A stretch of 64,000 bases of DNA from an uncultured Rikenellaceae bacterium (GCA_944326815.1 CALVFI010000010.1:279544-343543); one strand, 5' to 3'. Positions 27,266 through 36,373 are shown, numbered from the stretch's first letter. Program-made: numbers and translations. Notes: generated by a model from the sequence alone, not told the origin.

Positions 27266-27508
27266 ATGAGAAAACAAATCGATTTCGCCCCCTACCAATG
27301 GGCTGAAGTAAAAGAAATTATGGAAGACGGAAGTGTATTGTGCAACCTACAGGGAGAAGCAAAAACGGAAAGAGAACCTCTCCAACAGTATACCGATACG
27401 GATATCCTCTTCCCACCCAATTCCTCTATTCTCTCTCTATCGACCGAAGAAAAAGAACTAATAAAAGCCGAAGCAGAAACTACCCAGGGAGACATCGAAC
27501 TCCTATAA
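27266..27508 (+). CDS. Small protein at the head of the lysis cassette
   Basis: 80 residues, acidic, no membrane helix or signal peptide. It starts MRKQIDFAPYQWAEVKEI and ends with a Glu-rich helix (STEEKELIKAEAETTQGD). I recognise no domain. It lies 15 bp before the holin gene in the same direction, so it probably belongs to the phage-type cassette. ATG 27266 is chosen because it follows the promoter-like repeat; an earlier in-frame codon at 27224 would lie inside that repeat. Confidence 0.6.
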   Translation: MRKQIDFAPYQWAEVKEIMEDGSVLCNLQGEAKTEREPLQQYTDTDILFPPNSSILSLSTEEKELIKAEAETTQGDIELL

Positions 27509-27523
27509 AACACAAGAGAGAGA

Positions 27524-28003
27524 ATGATCGAACTGATTCTTGCGGGTGATTACGCCCGCTTATTGCTTTACGCCTATATCGTATTGGGGCTGTGGGTGAT
27601 GACGGCCGTGGCGGTCTGCGTGGATCTTTGGGCAGGAACCGACAGTGCCCGGGCCCGAGGCGAAAAAATCCTTTCAGGAGGCCTGCGCCGCACTTTCGCA
27701 AAATTGGGCGATTACTGGCGCGTGGAGGTGATGGCATTATTGATCGATCTGATCGGAAGCCTGATCCCCTGGTACAACCTACCGTTCGCTTCGATGCTGA
27801 TGACCGCCGGAGTCATCCTCATTGAAGGACGCAGCGTCTGGGAAAACGAACGTGCCAAACGAAGCAACATAGCTCAACTGCCCGACGCATTACGCGCCAT
27901 CATCCACTGTACCAACATACAGGAAGCGGAAGAATTACTGGAAAAATTACAAGAGGAGATCAGGCAAACCAACATTCCACCCAACCCTACAAATCATGGC
28001 TAA
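27524..28003 (+). CDS. Phage-type holin family protein
   Basis: 159 residues. Two or three hydrophobic segments (about 12-35, 70-85 and 88-105) flank the pattern VDLWAGTDSARARGEKILSGG-LRRTFAKLGDYW, then ALLIDLIG and ILIEGRSVWENERAK, which is the signature of the Bacteroidetes phage holin family. The C-terminus is a charged cytoplasmic helix. Holins permeabilise the inner membrane to release endolysin. The stop overlaps the muramidase start by 8 nt. Confidence 0.8.
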   Translation: MIELILAGDYARLLLYAYIVLGLWVMTAVAVCVDLWAGTDSARARGEKILSGGLRRTFAKLGDYWRVEVMALLIDLIGSLIPWYNLPFASMLMTAGVILIEGRSVWENERAKRSNIAQLPDALRAIIHCTNIQEAEELLEKLQEEIRQTNIPPNPTNHG

Positions 28004-28502
28004 AGCAGCGTTACTGGTACCTTTTATCCTACGTTGGGAGGGAGGCTACGTAAACGATCCCGACGACCGGGGCGGAGCGACAAACCGGGGTGTGACTCTG
28101 GCCACCTTCCGACACTTCTACGGCTCCGATGCTACCGTAGAGCAGCTCCGCACCCTCACCGACGCGCAATGGTTCCACATCTTCAAGACCGGCTACTGGG
28201 ACCGCTGGCAGGCTGATCAAATCGCCAGTCAGAGCATCGCCAATCTCCTCGTGGATTGGGTATGGGCCTCCGGGGTACACGGCATCGTACAACCTCAAAA
28301 AATCCTCGACGTAGAGTCGGATGGAGTGGTAGGTCCCAAGACGCTGGAGGCACTGCACGCTCGTCAGGCCGAAGAGCTGTTCTATCAGTTGCGTGCCGCA
28401 CGTTTGGCATTCGTCGAGGAAATCGTCCGACGCACACCCTCTCAGAAAAAGTTCCTGCGAGGATGGCAAAACCGTATCAACGCTCTCCAATTCGAAGAAT
28501 AA
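27996..28502 (+). CDS. GH108 muramidase (phage-type endolysin)
   Basis: 168 residues. The opening FILRWEGGYVNDPDDRGG and ATNRGVTLATF define glycoside hydrolase family 108 (N-acetylmuramidase, ZliS-like) with catalytic Glu15. The C-terminal part (VDWVWASGVHG, VGPKTLEAL, FLRGWQNRI) matches the peptidoglycan-binding half of these enzymes. No signal peptide, so it relies on the holin encoded directly upstream. It cleaves the glycan strands of peptidoglycan. All expected motifs look intact, so it is not obviously a decayed remnant. Confidence 0.9.
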   Translation: MAKAALLVPFILRWEGGYVNDPDDRGGATNRGVTLATFRHFYGSDATVEQLRTLTDAQWFHIFKTGYWDRWQADQIASQSIANLLVDWVWASGVHGIVQPQKILDVESDGVVGPKTLEALHARQAEELFYQLRAARLAFVEEIVRRTPSQKKFLRGWQNRINALQFEE

Positions 28503-28562
28503 TACATTAGAATCGCCCCGCACCGACTTGGTGGCCAACCGGAAAAATCAAAACGCAGAACA

Positions 28563-29060
28563 ATGAAACGGAGGATTATCATCCTTTTACTGCTATCTCT
28601 TTCAATAGCGGGATGTGGTACCGTAAAAAAGACTGAAGCATCGGAAAAAGAACACACCGAGGCAAAACAGACCGAAAAGTGGCAAAAAGATAGCACCACC
28701 ACACATATCCAAATACAAAATCATATCACTGCCGGGCAAGAAAACTATCTCCGACAAACCGAAATCCGATTCGACCCGACACAAAAGGACAGTATGGGAC
28801 ATCCGGCTATCATCGGCATCACCATAACGGAAACAGAGCAAAAAAACAGCAGATGTGACCATTCGATTACCCGTAGCGTAGTACAGGAGAGTCAGAGTGC
28901 CATCCAGACAGAAGAGTCATTCGCCATGGAACAGGACCATACGATTGCCTCACAGGAAAGGACACATTCTCCTGTCCATAAATGGCTATTTATCATCGGG
29001 ATAGGCATACTCGCCGTTATAACAGGTTATCTACTGCGGCGAATAGGCATCCGACGATAA
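28563..29060 (+). CDS. Lipoprotein with C-terminal membrane helix, unimolecular-spanin-like
   Basis: 165 residues. The N-terminus is a lipoprotein signal ending SIAGC (lipidated Cys18); residues about 139-158 (KWLFIIGIGILAVITGYLL) form a membrane helix followed by a basic tail. The region between is polar, rich in Gln, Thr, Glu and Lys, and able to span the periplasm. An outer-membrane lipid anchor plus inner-membrane C-terminal helix is the topology of u-spanins such as phage T1 gp11, which fuse the two membranes in the last step of lysis. It follows holin and endolysin, the expected place. The assignment rests on topology and context, not sequence family. Confidence 0.6.
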   Translation: MKRRIIILLLLSLSIAGCGTVKKTEASEKEHTEAKQTEKWQKDSTTTHIQIQNHITAGQENYLRQTEIRFDPTQKDSMGHPAIIGITITETEQKNSRCDHSITRSVVQESQSAIQTEESFAMEQDHTIASQERTHSPVHKWLFIIGIGILAVITGYLLRRIGIRR

Positions 29061-29152
29061 AACTCTCGAAAAAAGAGTCCCTTAAAACAATATTTGGCCA
29101 TCAGCAGGTATTTCCGGAGGATTTCCAAAACAGCCGAAGCAAACCCTCTTTC

Positions 29153-29188
29153 ACCGACCTCGGTATAAAAATACCGAGGTCGGTTTTT
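29153..29188 (+). terminator. Terminator of the lysis cassette
   Basis: ACCGACCTCGGTAT and ATACCGAGGTCGGT form a perfect 14-bp stem with an AAAA loop, followed by TTTTG. It separates the cassette from the glycan cluster. Confidence 0.85.
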
Positions 29189-29282
29189 GTTATTATACAA
29201 TCCAAAACGAATAATGACAATAACGCCCACAAGCCCCCATTCGACATCACCAATAAAACCGCTGAATCAGACCGATATCGAA

Positions 29283-29313
29283 TTGGTATTCCGAAATATA
29301 TTTACTAATTTTG
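29283..29313 (+). promoter_or_regulatory. Promoter of the glycan cluster
   Basis: TTGG (29283-29286), 19 bp, TAATTTTG (29306-29313). The -7 element is a full match, the -33 has one mismatch. A leader of about 130 nt would precede the antiterminator start at 29453, as is usual for UpxY-controlled loci. Confidence 0.55.
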
Positions 29314-29452
29314 TGAACTATTATTTGCAATGCAGGAAATTGCCCTGAAAGGCCGGAGAGATACCGGCCGATTTTTCATGCCTCGGGCCTCATCTCTCAA
29401 GGAGGGGCACGTAGGAATGATTTATCCAATAGAGGGGCCGCAGAATAGACAA

Positions 29453-29971
29453 ATGACTGATAATAAGAGATATTGGATATCAGCTCGTACTCGTTTCAAC
29501 CAGGAACGCACCTTGCAGAAGTTACTGGACGAAAAAGGGTATGAATCCTTCATTCCCATGCGTCGGACCATCGTTAAATCTTCCGAGCAAGTTCGGGAGG
29601 TAGAGCAGCCGGTCATTCCCAATCTAATTTTCTTACGGGCCACCTGGGACGAAGCATTCGGATTGATGCGCCGATACAGCAGTCGCATGGTGCTCGTACG
29701 GGGCAGGGACAAAAAAATCCTGACCATACCCGATGAACAGATGGTGGCATTCATCAAACTATGCAATGAAATGGAGAACAAGATAGCTTTTCGTCCCGAT
29801 TGTTATGCGCCAGGCGACCGAGTTATCATCAAAAGCGGGCCTTTGGCCGGCATCGAAGGAGTCCTCTCTGTCGACACGGGAAAACCGGAGTTCGTACTCC
29901 GACTCGGCGAATTAGGCTCGGTCAGCGTACGGATTCCGAAAAGTAACCTGATAAAAATCGCTGAGGCGTAA
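29453..29971 (+). CDS. UpxY-type NusG-like transcription antiterminator
   Basis: 172 residues from ATG 29453; an upstream in-frame ATG at 29330 would add 41 residues unlike the family. The NGN domain opens KRYWISARTRFNQERTLQKLLDEKGYESFIPMRR and contains PVIPNLIFLRAT; a KOW domain follows (YAPGDRVIIKSGPLAGIEGVLSV). Such proteins sit first in Bacteroidales capsule operons and keep RNA polymerase elongating through the operon by acting on the 5' leader. No UpxZ partner gene follows. It should control the rml-to-44928 transcription unit. Confidence 0.85.
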   Translation: MTDNKRYWISARTRFNQERTLQKLLDEKGYESFIPMRRTIVKSSEQVREVEQPVIPNLIFLRATWDEAFGLMRRYSSRMVLVRGRDKKILTIPDEQMVAFIKLCNEMENKIAFRPDCYAPGDRVIIKSGPLAGIEGVLSVDTGKPEFVLRLGELGSVSVRIPKSNLIKIAEA

Positions 29972-30070
29972 TCGTCTACCACAACACTCGGCGGCAAAAA
30001 CCAGCAGGCAATCTATCAGACAGACAAACGGTAATTTTCACAGAACGCAAAACATAACAACCCAGATAAG

Positions 30071-30637
30071 ATGAATGTAATACAAACAGCCATTGAAGGT
30101 GTTGTCATCCTCGAGCCTAAAATCTTCGGGGACGAACGCGGCTATTTCTTCGAGAGTTTCAACGAACGGGAGTTCTCAGAGAAGGTGCACCGTACGATTT
30201 TCGTACAGGACAACGAATCAAAATCGAAATATGGCGTACTCAGAGGCCTGCATTATCAACTGCCTCCTTATGCACAAAGCAAACTGGTACGGGTGATCCG
30301 GGGTACGGTCATCGATGTGGCGGTGGACATACGACGCGGTTCTCCCACGTTCGGGCAACACGTAGCTGTCGAGCTGACCGGCGAGAATCACCGTCAGTTC
30401 TTCATTCCGCGGGGCTTTGCCCACGGCTTCGTCGTGCTCAGCGAAGAGGCGTTGTTCCAGTACAAATGCGACAATCTCTACGCTCCGGACCACGAGGGCG
30501 CCATCGCCTACAACGACCCTGCTCTGGGTATCGACTGGCGCATACCCGCCGAGGATATCCTTCTGTCGGAAAAAGACCGGCACCATCCTCTCCTGGCAGA
30601 GGCCAAACTATTCGACTACAACGACAAACTCTATTAG
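30071..30637 (+). CDS. rfbC: dTDP-4-dehydrorhamnose 3,5-epimerase
   Basis: RmlC inverts C3 and C5 of dTDP-4-keto-6-deoxyglucose, the third step to dTDP-L-rhamnose. 188 residues, cupin fold. Motifs: FGDERGYFFESFNE, VLRGLHYQ with catalytic His61, FFIPRGFAHGF, and FQYKCDNLYAP with catalytic Tyr131, matching Salmonella RmlC His/Tyr spacing. It lies 99 bp after the antiterminator gene and 9 bp before rfbD. Confidence 0.95.
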   Translation: MNVIQTAIEGVVILEPKIFGDERGYFFESFNEREFSEKVHRTIFVQDNESKSKYGVLRGLHYQLPPYAQSKLVRVIRGTVIDVAVDIRRGSPTFGQHVAVELTGENHRQFFIPRGFAHGFVVLSEEALFQYKCDNLYAPDHEGAIAYNDPALGIDWRIPAEDILLSEKDRHHPLLAEAKLFDYNDKLY

Positions 30638-30646
30638 ACAAGCGAT

Positions 30647-31519
30647 ATGAAAATTCTGGTAACGGGAGGCAACGGACAATTAGGACGCTCGTTGCACAAA
30701 ATCAGCAACGATTATCCACAATATGATTTCCTCTTCACCGATATGCCCGAAGCGGATATCACCGATAAGGCATGTATCACGGATCTGGTCAGACAGCACG
30801 GCATCGGTTTGATTATCAACTGCGCAGCCTACACGGCCGTGGACAAAGCGGAAAGCGAACCCGAACTGGCAGAACGAATCAATGTACTCGGGCCGATGAC
30901 CTTGGCGGAAGTAGCTGCCGAACACGAAATCAGGCTTATCCACATCTCGACGGATTACGTTTTCGGCGGCGAAAGTTGTCATCCGTTGCATGAAAATACC
31001 GCTACGGCACCCACCGGCGTATATGGCCGCACCAAACTGGCCGGAGAGAAAGCTGTGCAACGTGCAGAATGCAAGGCGGCCATTATCCGCACAGCCTGGC
31101 TCTACTCCGAATTCGGCAACAATTTCGTCAAAACCATGCTGCGTCTGGGAACCGAACGCGATTCGCTGAATGTGGTCTACGACCAGTTGGGGACGCCGAC
31201 TTATGCTACCGATCTCGCACGGGCCATCCTCGTCATCGCGGAACAGATGCAGAATCCGACCACGCAACGTTGCGAAATTTATCATTACAGCAATGACGGA
31301 GCCATCTCGTGGTACGACTTTACGCAAACGATCTTCGAAGCCGCAGGAATCACTATTCCGGTACATGCCATCGAATCGGCGCTCTACCCCACTCCTGCCC
31401 AACGTCCCGCATACAGCGTGCTGGCCAAAGACAAGATCAAGGCGGCCGGTGCAACAGTACCGTACTGGAAAACATCTTTATTGGAATGCCTTGCGATATT
31501 GGGGGCACTGAAAAAATAA
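30647..31519 (+). CDS. rfbD: dTDP-4-dehydrorhamnose reductase
   Basis: RmlD performs the final NADPH-dependent reduction to dTDP-L-rhamnose. 290 residues, extended SDR. Nucleotide-binding GGNGQLG at residues 7-13, active-site STDYVF (101-106) and catalytic YGRTK (Tyr126, Lys130). YDQLGTPTYATDLA is the sugar-nucleotide binding motif typical of RmlD. It follows rfbC by 9 bp and precedes rfbB by 21 bp. Confidence 0.95.
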   Translation: MKILVTGGNGQLGRSLHKISNDYPQYDFLFTDMPEADITDKACITDLVRQHGIGLIINCAAYTAVDKAESEPELAERINVLGPMTLAEVAAEHEIRLIHISTDYVFGGESCHPLHENTATAPTGVYGRTKLAGEKAVQRAECKAAIIRTAWLYSEFGNNFVKTMLRLGTERDSLNVVYDQLGTPTYATDLARAILVIAEQMQNPTTQRCEIYHYSNDGAISWYDFTQTIFEAAGITIPVHAIESALYPTPAQRPAYSVLAKDKIKAAGATVPYWKTSLLECLAILGALKK

Positions 31520-31540
31520 TACCAGAAAAGAGATATACCC

Positions 31541-32650
31541 ATGAAAAGAAATATCCTGATTACCGGCGGCGCCGGATTTATCGGCTCCCATGTAGTGCGG
31601 CTGATGGTCAACAAATATCCGGAGTACCGCATCGTCAATCTCGACAAACTCACCTACGCAGGCAACCTCGCAAACCTGAAAGATATTGAAGAGCAGTCGA
31701 ATTACTGCTTCGTTCGGGCCGACATCTGCGACTACGAGGCCATGCAGGAGGTTTTCCGCAAGTATGACATCGACGGAGTGATTCATCTGGCCGCCGAAAG
31801 CCATGTGGACCGCAGTATCAAAGATCCGTTCACCTTTGCCAAAACCAATGTGCTCGGGACCCTGTCGCTGCTACAGGCCGCCAAAGAGTACTGGAACGGC
31901 AACTACGACGGGAAACGTTTCTACCATATCTCGACCGACGAGGTCTACGGAGCCCTGGAATTGACCAAACCCAAGGGTGACCCCAACGGCAACGAATGCG
32001 GCGGCGGTCCTTACGGCGACCTCTTCTTCACGGAACAGACCAAGTACAATCCACATAGCCCCTATTCGGCCAGCAAAGCGTCGTCCGACCACTTCGTACG
32101 GGCGTTTCACGACACGTACGGCCTACCCACGATCGTCACCAACTGCTCAAACAACTACGGGCCCTATCAATTCCCGGAAAAGCTGATTCCACTGTTCATC
32201 AACAACATCCGCCACGGTAAACCACTGCCGGTCTATGGCAAAGGCGAAAATGTACGCGACTGGCTCTATGTCGTGGATCACGCCCGGGCCATCGACCTGA
32301 TCTTCCACGAAGGGAGAATCGCCGAGACTTATAACATCGGAGGATTCAACGAATGGAAGAACATCGACCTGATTCGGGTCATCATCCGTACCGTCGACCG
32401 GCTGCTGGGGAATGCGCCCGGGACCAGCGAAAAGCTCATCACCTATGTCACAGACCGCGCAGGGCACGACCTGCGGTATGCCATCGACTCCACAAAACTC
32501 AAAAACGAACTGGGTTGGGAGCCCAGTCTGCAATTCGAGGAAGGAATCGAAAAGACCGTGCGGTGGTATCTCGACAATCAGGAGTGGCTCGATAACGTCA
32601 CCAGCGGAGAGTACGAAAAGTATTACGAAAAGATGTACGGTTCGCGATAA
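31541..32650 (+). CDS. rfbB: dTDP-glucose 4,6-dehydratase
   Basis: RmlB turns dTDP-glucose into dTDP-4-keto-6-deoxyglucose using bound NAD. 369 residues, slightly longer than usual because of a Gly/Asn-rich insert after STDEVYGALE (KPKGDPNGNECGGGPYGDLFF). Motifs in order: GGAGFIGSHV, HLAAESHVDRSI, STDEVYG with the catalytic Asp-Glu, YSASKASSDH with Tyr and Lys, and NCSNNYGPYQFPEKLIP. The first enzyme, glucose-1-phosphate thymidylyltransferase (RmlA), is not in the window and must be supplied elsewhere. Confidence 0.95.
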   Translation: MKRNILITGGAGFIGSHVVRLMVNKYPEYRIVNLDKLTYAGNLANLKDIEEQSNYCFVRADICDYEAMQEVFRKYDIDGVIHLAAESHVDRSIKDPFTFAKTNVLGTLSLLQAAKEYWNGNYDGKRFYHISTDEVYGALELTKPKGDPNGNECGGGPYGDLFFTEQTKYNPHSPYSASKASSDHFVRAFHDTYGLPTIVTNCSNNYGPYQFPEKLIPLFINNIRHGKPLPVYGKGENVRDWLYVVDHARAIDLIFHEGRIAETYNIGGFNEWKNIDLIRVIIRTVDRLLGNAPGTSEKLITYVTDRAGHDLRYAIDSTKLKNELGWEPSLQFEEGIEKTVRWYLDNQEWLDNVTSGEYEKYYEKMYGSR

Positions 32651-32664
32651 AGGCAGAAAACAGC

Positions 32665-32702
32665 GATGGCCGTATGGACCATAACAGTTCGTTACGGCCA
32701 TC
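32665..32702 (+). other. Hairpin between rfbB and the flippase gene
   Basis: GATGGCCGTA (32665-32674) and TACGGCCATC (32693-32702) pair perfectly over 10 bp. No T tract follows, so it is not a simple terminator; it may mark an RNA processing or pause site within the operon. Confidence 0.4.
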
Positions 32703-32784
32703 CACCACCACACCCTCAAAAAGTCATCTCAAAGAAAAACTATCACAAGACCATTTTTAACGCTTCCACAGGGAGGCATTGCCC

Positions 32785-34323
32785 ATGACTGAATCCAGAA
32801 CCAGCAAAAGCATTCAGAATGTACGCGTTGCGTTATTCTACTACTTTATCAATCTGGTATTGCAATTCTTCTCCCGGAAAATCTTTATCGATTATCTGGG
32901 TGCAGAGGTGCTCGGTCTGAATACAACGGCCACCAATCTGTTGGAATTTCTCAATCTGGCGGAACTGGGCATAGGTGCAGCAATCAGCTACTCCCTTTAC
33001 AAACCGCTGGCACAAAAAAACAATCAGGAAGTCAACGAAATCGTATCGGTCCAAGGATATATGTACCGAAGAATCGGATATATCATCCTCACAGGGGCAA
33101 TGATTCTGATGTGTTTTTTCCCCCGTTTTTTTGCCAAAACCGATCTTCCGCTATGGTATGCCTACGCTACATTTATAGTATTAACTATCGGATCATTAGC
33201 CGGCTACTTTTTTAACTATCAGCAAATCGTACTCACAGCCGACCAGAAAAGCTATAAGCTTAATTATGTTATCCAATCAACTAAATCAATAAAAATTTTA
33301 TTGCAGATTTTTGTTATCGCGTACTGCAAGTCTGGATACATCGGCTGGATCATTCTGGAACTGGTTGCTTCGTTAATCACCATATTTTTAGTTAACCGCA
33401 CAATCAAAAAAGAATATCCATGGTTGACGACCAGCCCCAAACGTGGAAAAATATTACGGAAATCATACCCCCAAATCATCACCAAAACAAAGCAACTATT
33501 TTTTCATCGAATATCGGCTTTCGCCCTTTTCCAAGCCAGTCCGCTCATTCTTTACGCCTTCACCTCACTTACCATGGTAGCCATATATGGAAACTACATG
33601 TTGATAATAACAGGAATTATATTTCTGTTAGGAGCCATTTTCAACAGTATCGGCGCTGGCGTAGGCAATCTTGTCGCAGAAGGCAACAAAGAGAAAATCA
33701 TGCATGTGTTCAACGAGCTATTCAGTTCTCGTTTTCTTCTGTCAGCCACATTGTGCTATGGTTTCTATCTGTTGGCAGATCCATTTATAACTCTCTGGGT
33801 AGGGGAAAAATACCTACTCGATCATCTATCTCTTATTCTGCTCGTTTGCATTCTATACATCAATACCTCTCGAAACATAGTAGACATCTATATCAATGCC
33901 TATGGGCTATTCCGAGATATTTGGGCCCCAATTGCTGAAGCCACACTTAATATAGGGCTCTCCATTTTATTGGGTTCCATATGGGGATTACACGGTATTC
34001 TGATTGGAATTTTGACAAGTCTGATCGTAATTATATTTCTATGGAAGCCCTATTTTTTATTCCGAGACGGAATAAAGCAGCCGATAAAAAAATATATACG
34101 CATCTACGGGATTAATGTAGGGGCAGGAATAACAACATTATTCATATGGCATATTCTATCTCGCCACATCACAATAGACCCGAGCCAATCGTATCTCAAT
34201 CTGGGAATATATGCCATCCTCCGTGTGGGTGGGTACTTCATATTTCTTGCACTAATATTATATGTTGTCGATCAGGGGATGCGAGATTTTTTCAAAAGAG
34301 TTATAAAATTCATTAGATTATAA
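32785..34323 (+). CDS. Wzx-like polysaccharide flippase
   Basis: 512 residues with 12-14 membrane helices, oligosaccharide flippase (MATE-like/MVF) type. The opening YYFINLVLQFFSRKIFIDYLGAEVLGLNTTATNLLEFLNLAELGIG is the family start, with an amphipathic first helix and the conserved LAELGIG. It should move the lipid-linked repeat unit across the inner membrane. ATG 32785 is preferred over TTG 32779. From here to about 36400 the DNA is markedly richer in A+T than the rml genes, a sign of separate acquisition. Confidence 0.88.
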   Translation: MTESRTSKSIQNVRVALFYYFINLVLQFFSRKIFIDYLGAEVLGLNTTATNLLEFLNLAELGIGAAISYSLYKPLAQKNNQEVNEIVSVQGYMYRRIGYIILTGAMILMCFFPRFFAKTDLPLWYAYATFIVLTIGSLAGYFFNYQQIVLTADQKSYKLNYVIQSTKSIKILLQIFVIAYCKSGYIGWIILELVASLITIFLVNRTIKKEYPWLTTSPKRGKILRKSYPQIITKTKQLFFHRISAFALFQASPLILYAFTSLTMVAIYGNYMLIITGIIFLLGAIFNSIGAGVGNLVAEGNKEKIMHVFNELFSSRFLLSATLCYGFYLLADPFITLWVGEKYLLDHLSLILLVCILYINTSRNIVDIYINAYGLFRDIWAPIAEATLNIGLSILLGSIWGLHGILIGILTSLIVIIFLWKPYFLFRDGIKQPIKKYIRIYGINVGAGITTLFIWHILSRHITIDPSQSYLNLGIYAILRVGGYFIFLALILYVVDQGMRDFFKRVIKFIRL

Positions 34324-34326
34324 TCC

Positions 34327-35370
34327 ATGCAGCCAGCTGTAAGTATCATCATTCCTGTTTATAAAGCAGAACGTTTCTTTGAGCGTTGTTTGCAGTCGCT
34401 ATTCGAACAAACGCTGCAGAACATCGAATATATCTTTGTCAACGACCATACGCCAGACAAAAGCATGGAGGTACTGCACAACGTTTTGCAAAGATACCCG
34501 AACAGAATACCTCAGGTTCGAATAGTGGAACACGAAACAAATCGAGGTTCTGGAGCTTCACGTGACACAGGAATGCGGCAAGCAACAGGAGAATACGTCA
34601 TTCATTGCGATAGTGATGATTGGGTAGAACTAAACATGTACGAACAGATGTATCGCACAGCTATCCAGGAAAAGGCCGATATTGTATGTTGTGATTTCTT
34701 GATGGAATATCCGAACTGGAAAAAATTGTTCTCATATGATTATTCAATCGAAACAACCCAGCATATAAAAGAACTAAAACTAATGGTTCTATATTCTGCA
34801 CTATGGAATAAATTAGTTCGCAGAGAACTGATCACTGGTCATAACATTTATCCGTTTGAGAATGTAAACATGTGGGAGGATCTAGGAATAGTAACCCGCC
34901 TACGATATTTCAGCGAGAAAACGGTCATCATTCACCAGCCATTTTACCATTATAATGTTCAGAATCCACAATCGATTGTTGCAAACAAGAATAACAATTC
35001 TGCCTATGAGCAAATGAATTGTGCTGAACATATAGCCGCATTTTTCCGAGACCAGAACGCCGGAAAAGAATATGCTTTGGTTATTAATTATCTTTTCTTT
35101 CTGTCTAAATACGCCTTTATTCGACAGTGGAGACAACGGAATATCTCTTTATGGAAAACTTTCCACCCCGAAACACACCGTTATATTTGGAGATATAAAA
35201 GTATATCACCCATTAATCGTATCAATTTCAAAATCGCAGACATCGGATTCCCGCACATCGCATGCATACTCATCCAACTAAACCTAAAACGCATATCACT
35301 ATTAGCCCATATACAACGATTATATAAGAAAAAGAACTGCATCATAAAGGCAAACAAATATGTCATCTAA
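34327..35370 (+). CDS. Family 2 glycosyltransferase
   Basis: 347 residues. GT-A domain with VSIIIPVYKAERFFERCLQSL at the start, FVNDHTPDKSMEVL, ETNRGSGASRDTGMRQATGEYV and the metal-binding CDSDDW. The C-terminal third is helical and variable, as usual for acceptor specificity. It adds one sugar to the lipid-linked repeat unit on the cytoplasmic face; donor and linkage are unknown. Last 11 nt overlap the next glycosyltransferase, indicating coupled translation. AT-rich like its neighbours. Confidence 0.88.
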   Translation: MQPAVSIIIPVYKAERFFERCLQSLFEQTLQNIEYIFVNDHTPDKSMEVLHNVLQRYPNRIPQVRIVEHETNRGSGASRDTGMRQATGEYVIHCDSDDWVELNMYEQMYRTAIQEKADIVCCDFLMEYPNWKKLFSYDYSIETTQHIKELKLMVLYSALWNKLVRRELITGHNIYPFENVNMWEDLGIVTRLRYFSEKTVIIHQPFYHYNVQNPQSIVANKNNNSAYEQMNCAEHIAAFFRDQNAGKEYALVINYLFFLSKYAFIRQWRQRNISLWKTFHPETHRYIWRYKSISPINRINFKIADIGFPHIACILIQLNLKRISLLAHIQRLYKKKNCIIKANKYVI

Positions 35371-36373
35371 AGTAAGTATCATTACAGCAGGTTGGAATGG
35401 AAAAGATTTTATATGCCGGACTTTGAATTCCATACTGGCACAAACCTACAAGTGTCTCCAATATATCTATGTGGACGATGGTTCAACAGATGGGACACAA
35501 GATATAGTACTCTCCTATGAAACCCGTTTCAAAGAGGCAGGGATTGAGTTTCTCTATATCCGCCAAACGAATGGCGGAATATCAGCCGCAATCAACACCG
35601 GCCTTCAATATGTAACAGGAGAGTTCCTCTGCTTCCTCGAGTACGATGACATGATCACTCCTGATTCCATAGAAAAAAAGCTCCATTTTTTACAAGGACA
35701 TCCCGATTTTGCCGTTGTAACAAGCGATGGTCTTGCTTTTAAAGAATCAGCTCTCGACAAGCCTCTGGGATTTCTATCCCATAAAAATCCGAATCGGTTC
35801 AAGGAGAATCACTTCATAGAATTATTGCACGGAGAGACACATACCGTTATATATGCAGCTTGCCACATGATCAGGATGAGTGCCTTTGATGCAACACATC
35901 CTGATCGTAAGATCTATCCATCTCGTCAGGGGCCAAACCTGCAAATCCTATTGCCGCTTTACTATCGGTATAAAAGGGGTTTTATTGATGAACCCTTAAT
36001 GTATTACATTATTCGAGATGCCAGTATCAGTCATTCTTATTCCAAAACTGCCCAATCATGGTATGAAACGCTACGCAACATCCAAACAATCTACAACGAA
36101 ACAATAGACACGATAGAAATGAGTGACGACGAGAGAGCTAAATACAAAAAGATCGTTAATTTACGTTTTGCTCATCAATATCTGGTTGTCGCTCCAACCA
36201 TAAAAGATCGGAAACTCGGAGAACAGGCGTATCAATATCTCTCGACTCAAAATGAAATCACATTCGAAGATCGATTCCATCACCTAAGACTCCGCTGTAA
36301 CTGTCTGGAATTTGCAATACCTTTATTAAAAAGATTAAAACACCTTCTTATAAGAAATCCAAGATCATACTGA
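35360..36373 (+). CDS. Family 2 glycosyltransferase
   Basis: 337 residues. KVSIITAGWNGKDFICRTLNSILAQT, YVDDGSTDGTQDIV, and QTNGGISAAINTGLQYVTGEFLCFLEYDD give a complete GT-A core; the usual DSDD metal motif is EYDD here. RQGPNLQILLPLYYRYK fits the QDxxxxL-type acceptor region. Overlaps the preceding gene by 11 nt and ends 30 nt before the pyruvyltransferase gene. Sugar specificity unknown. Confidence 0.87.
   Translation: MSSKVSIITAGWNGKDFICRTLNSILAQTYKCLQYIYVDDGSTDGTQDIVLSYETRFKEAGIEFLYIRQTNGGISAAINTGLQYVTGEFLCFLEYDDMITPDSIEKKLHFLQGHPDFAVVTSDGLAFKESALDKPLGFLSHKNPNRFKENHFIELLHGETHTVIYAACHMIRMSAFDATHPDRKIYPSRQGPNLQILLPLYYRYKRGFIDEPLMYYIIRDASISHSYSKTAQSWYETLRNIQTIYNETIDTIEMSDDERAKYKKIVNLRFAHQYLVVAPTIKDRKLGEQAYQYLSTQNEITFEDRFHHLRLRCNCLEFAIPLLKRLKHLLIRNPRSY

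Noticed and set aside
29330..29452. Longer UpxY start at 29330
   Set aside because: The added residues do not resemble the NGN domain and would leave almost no leader for the antiterminator to act on.
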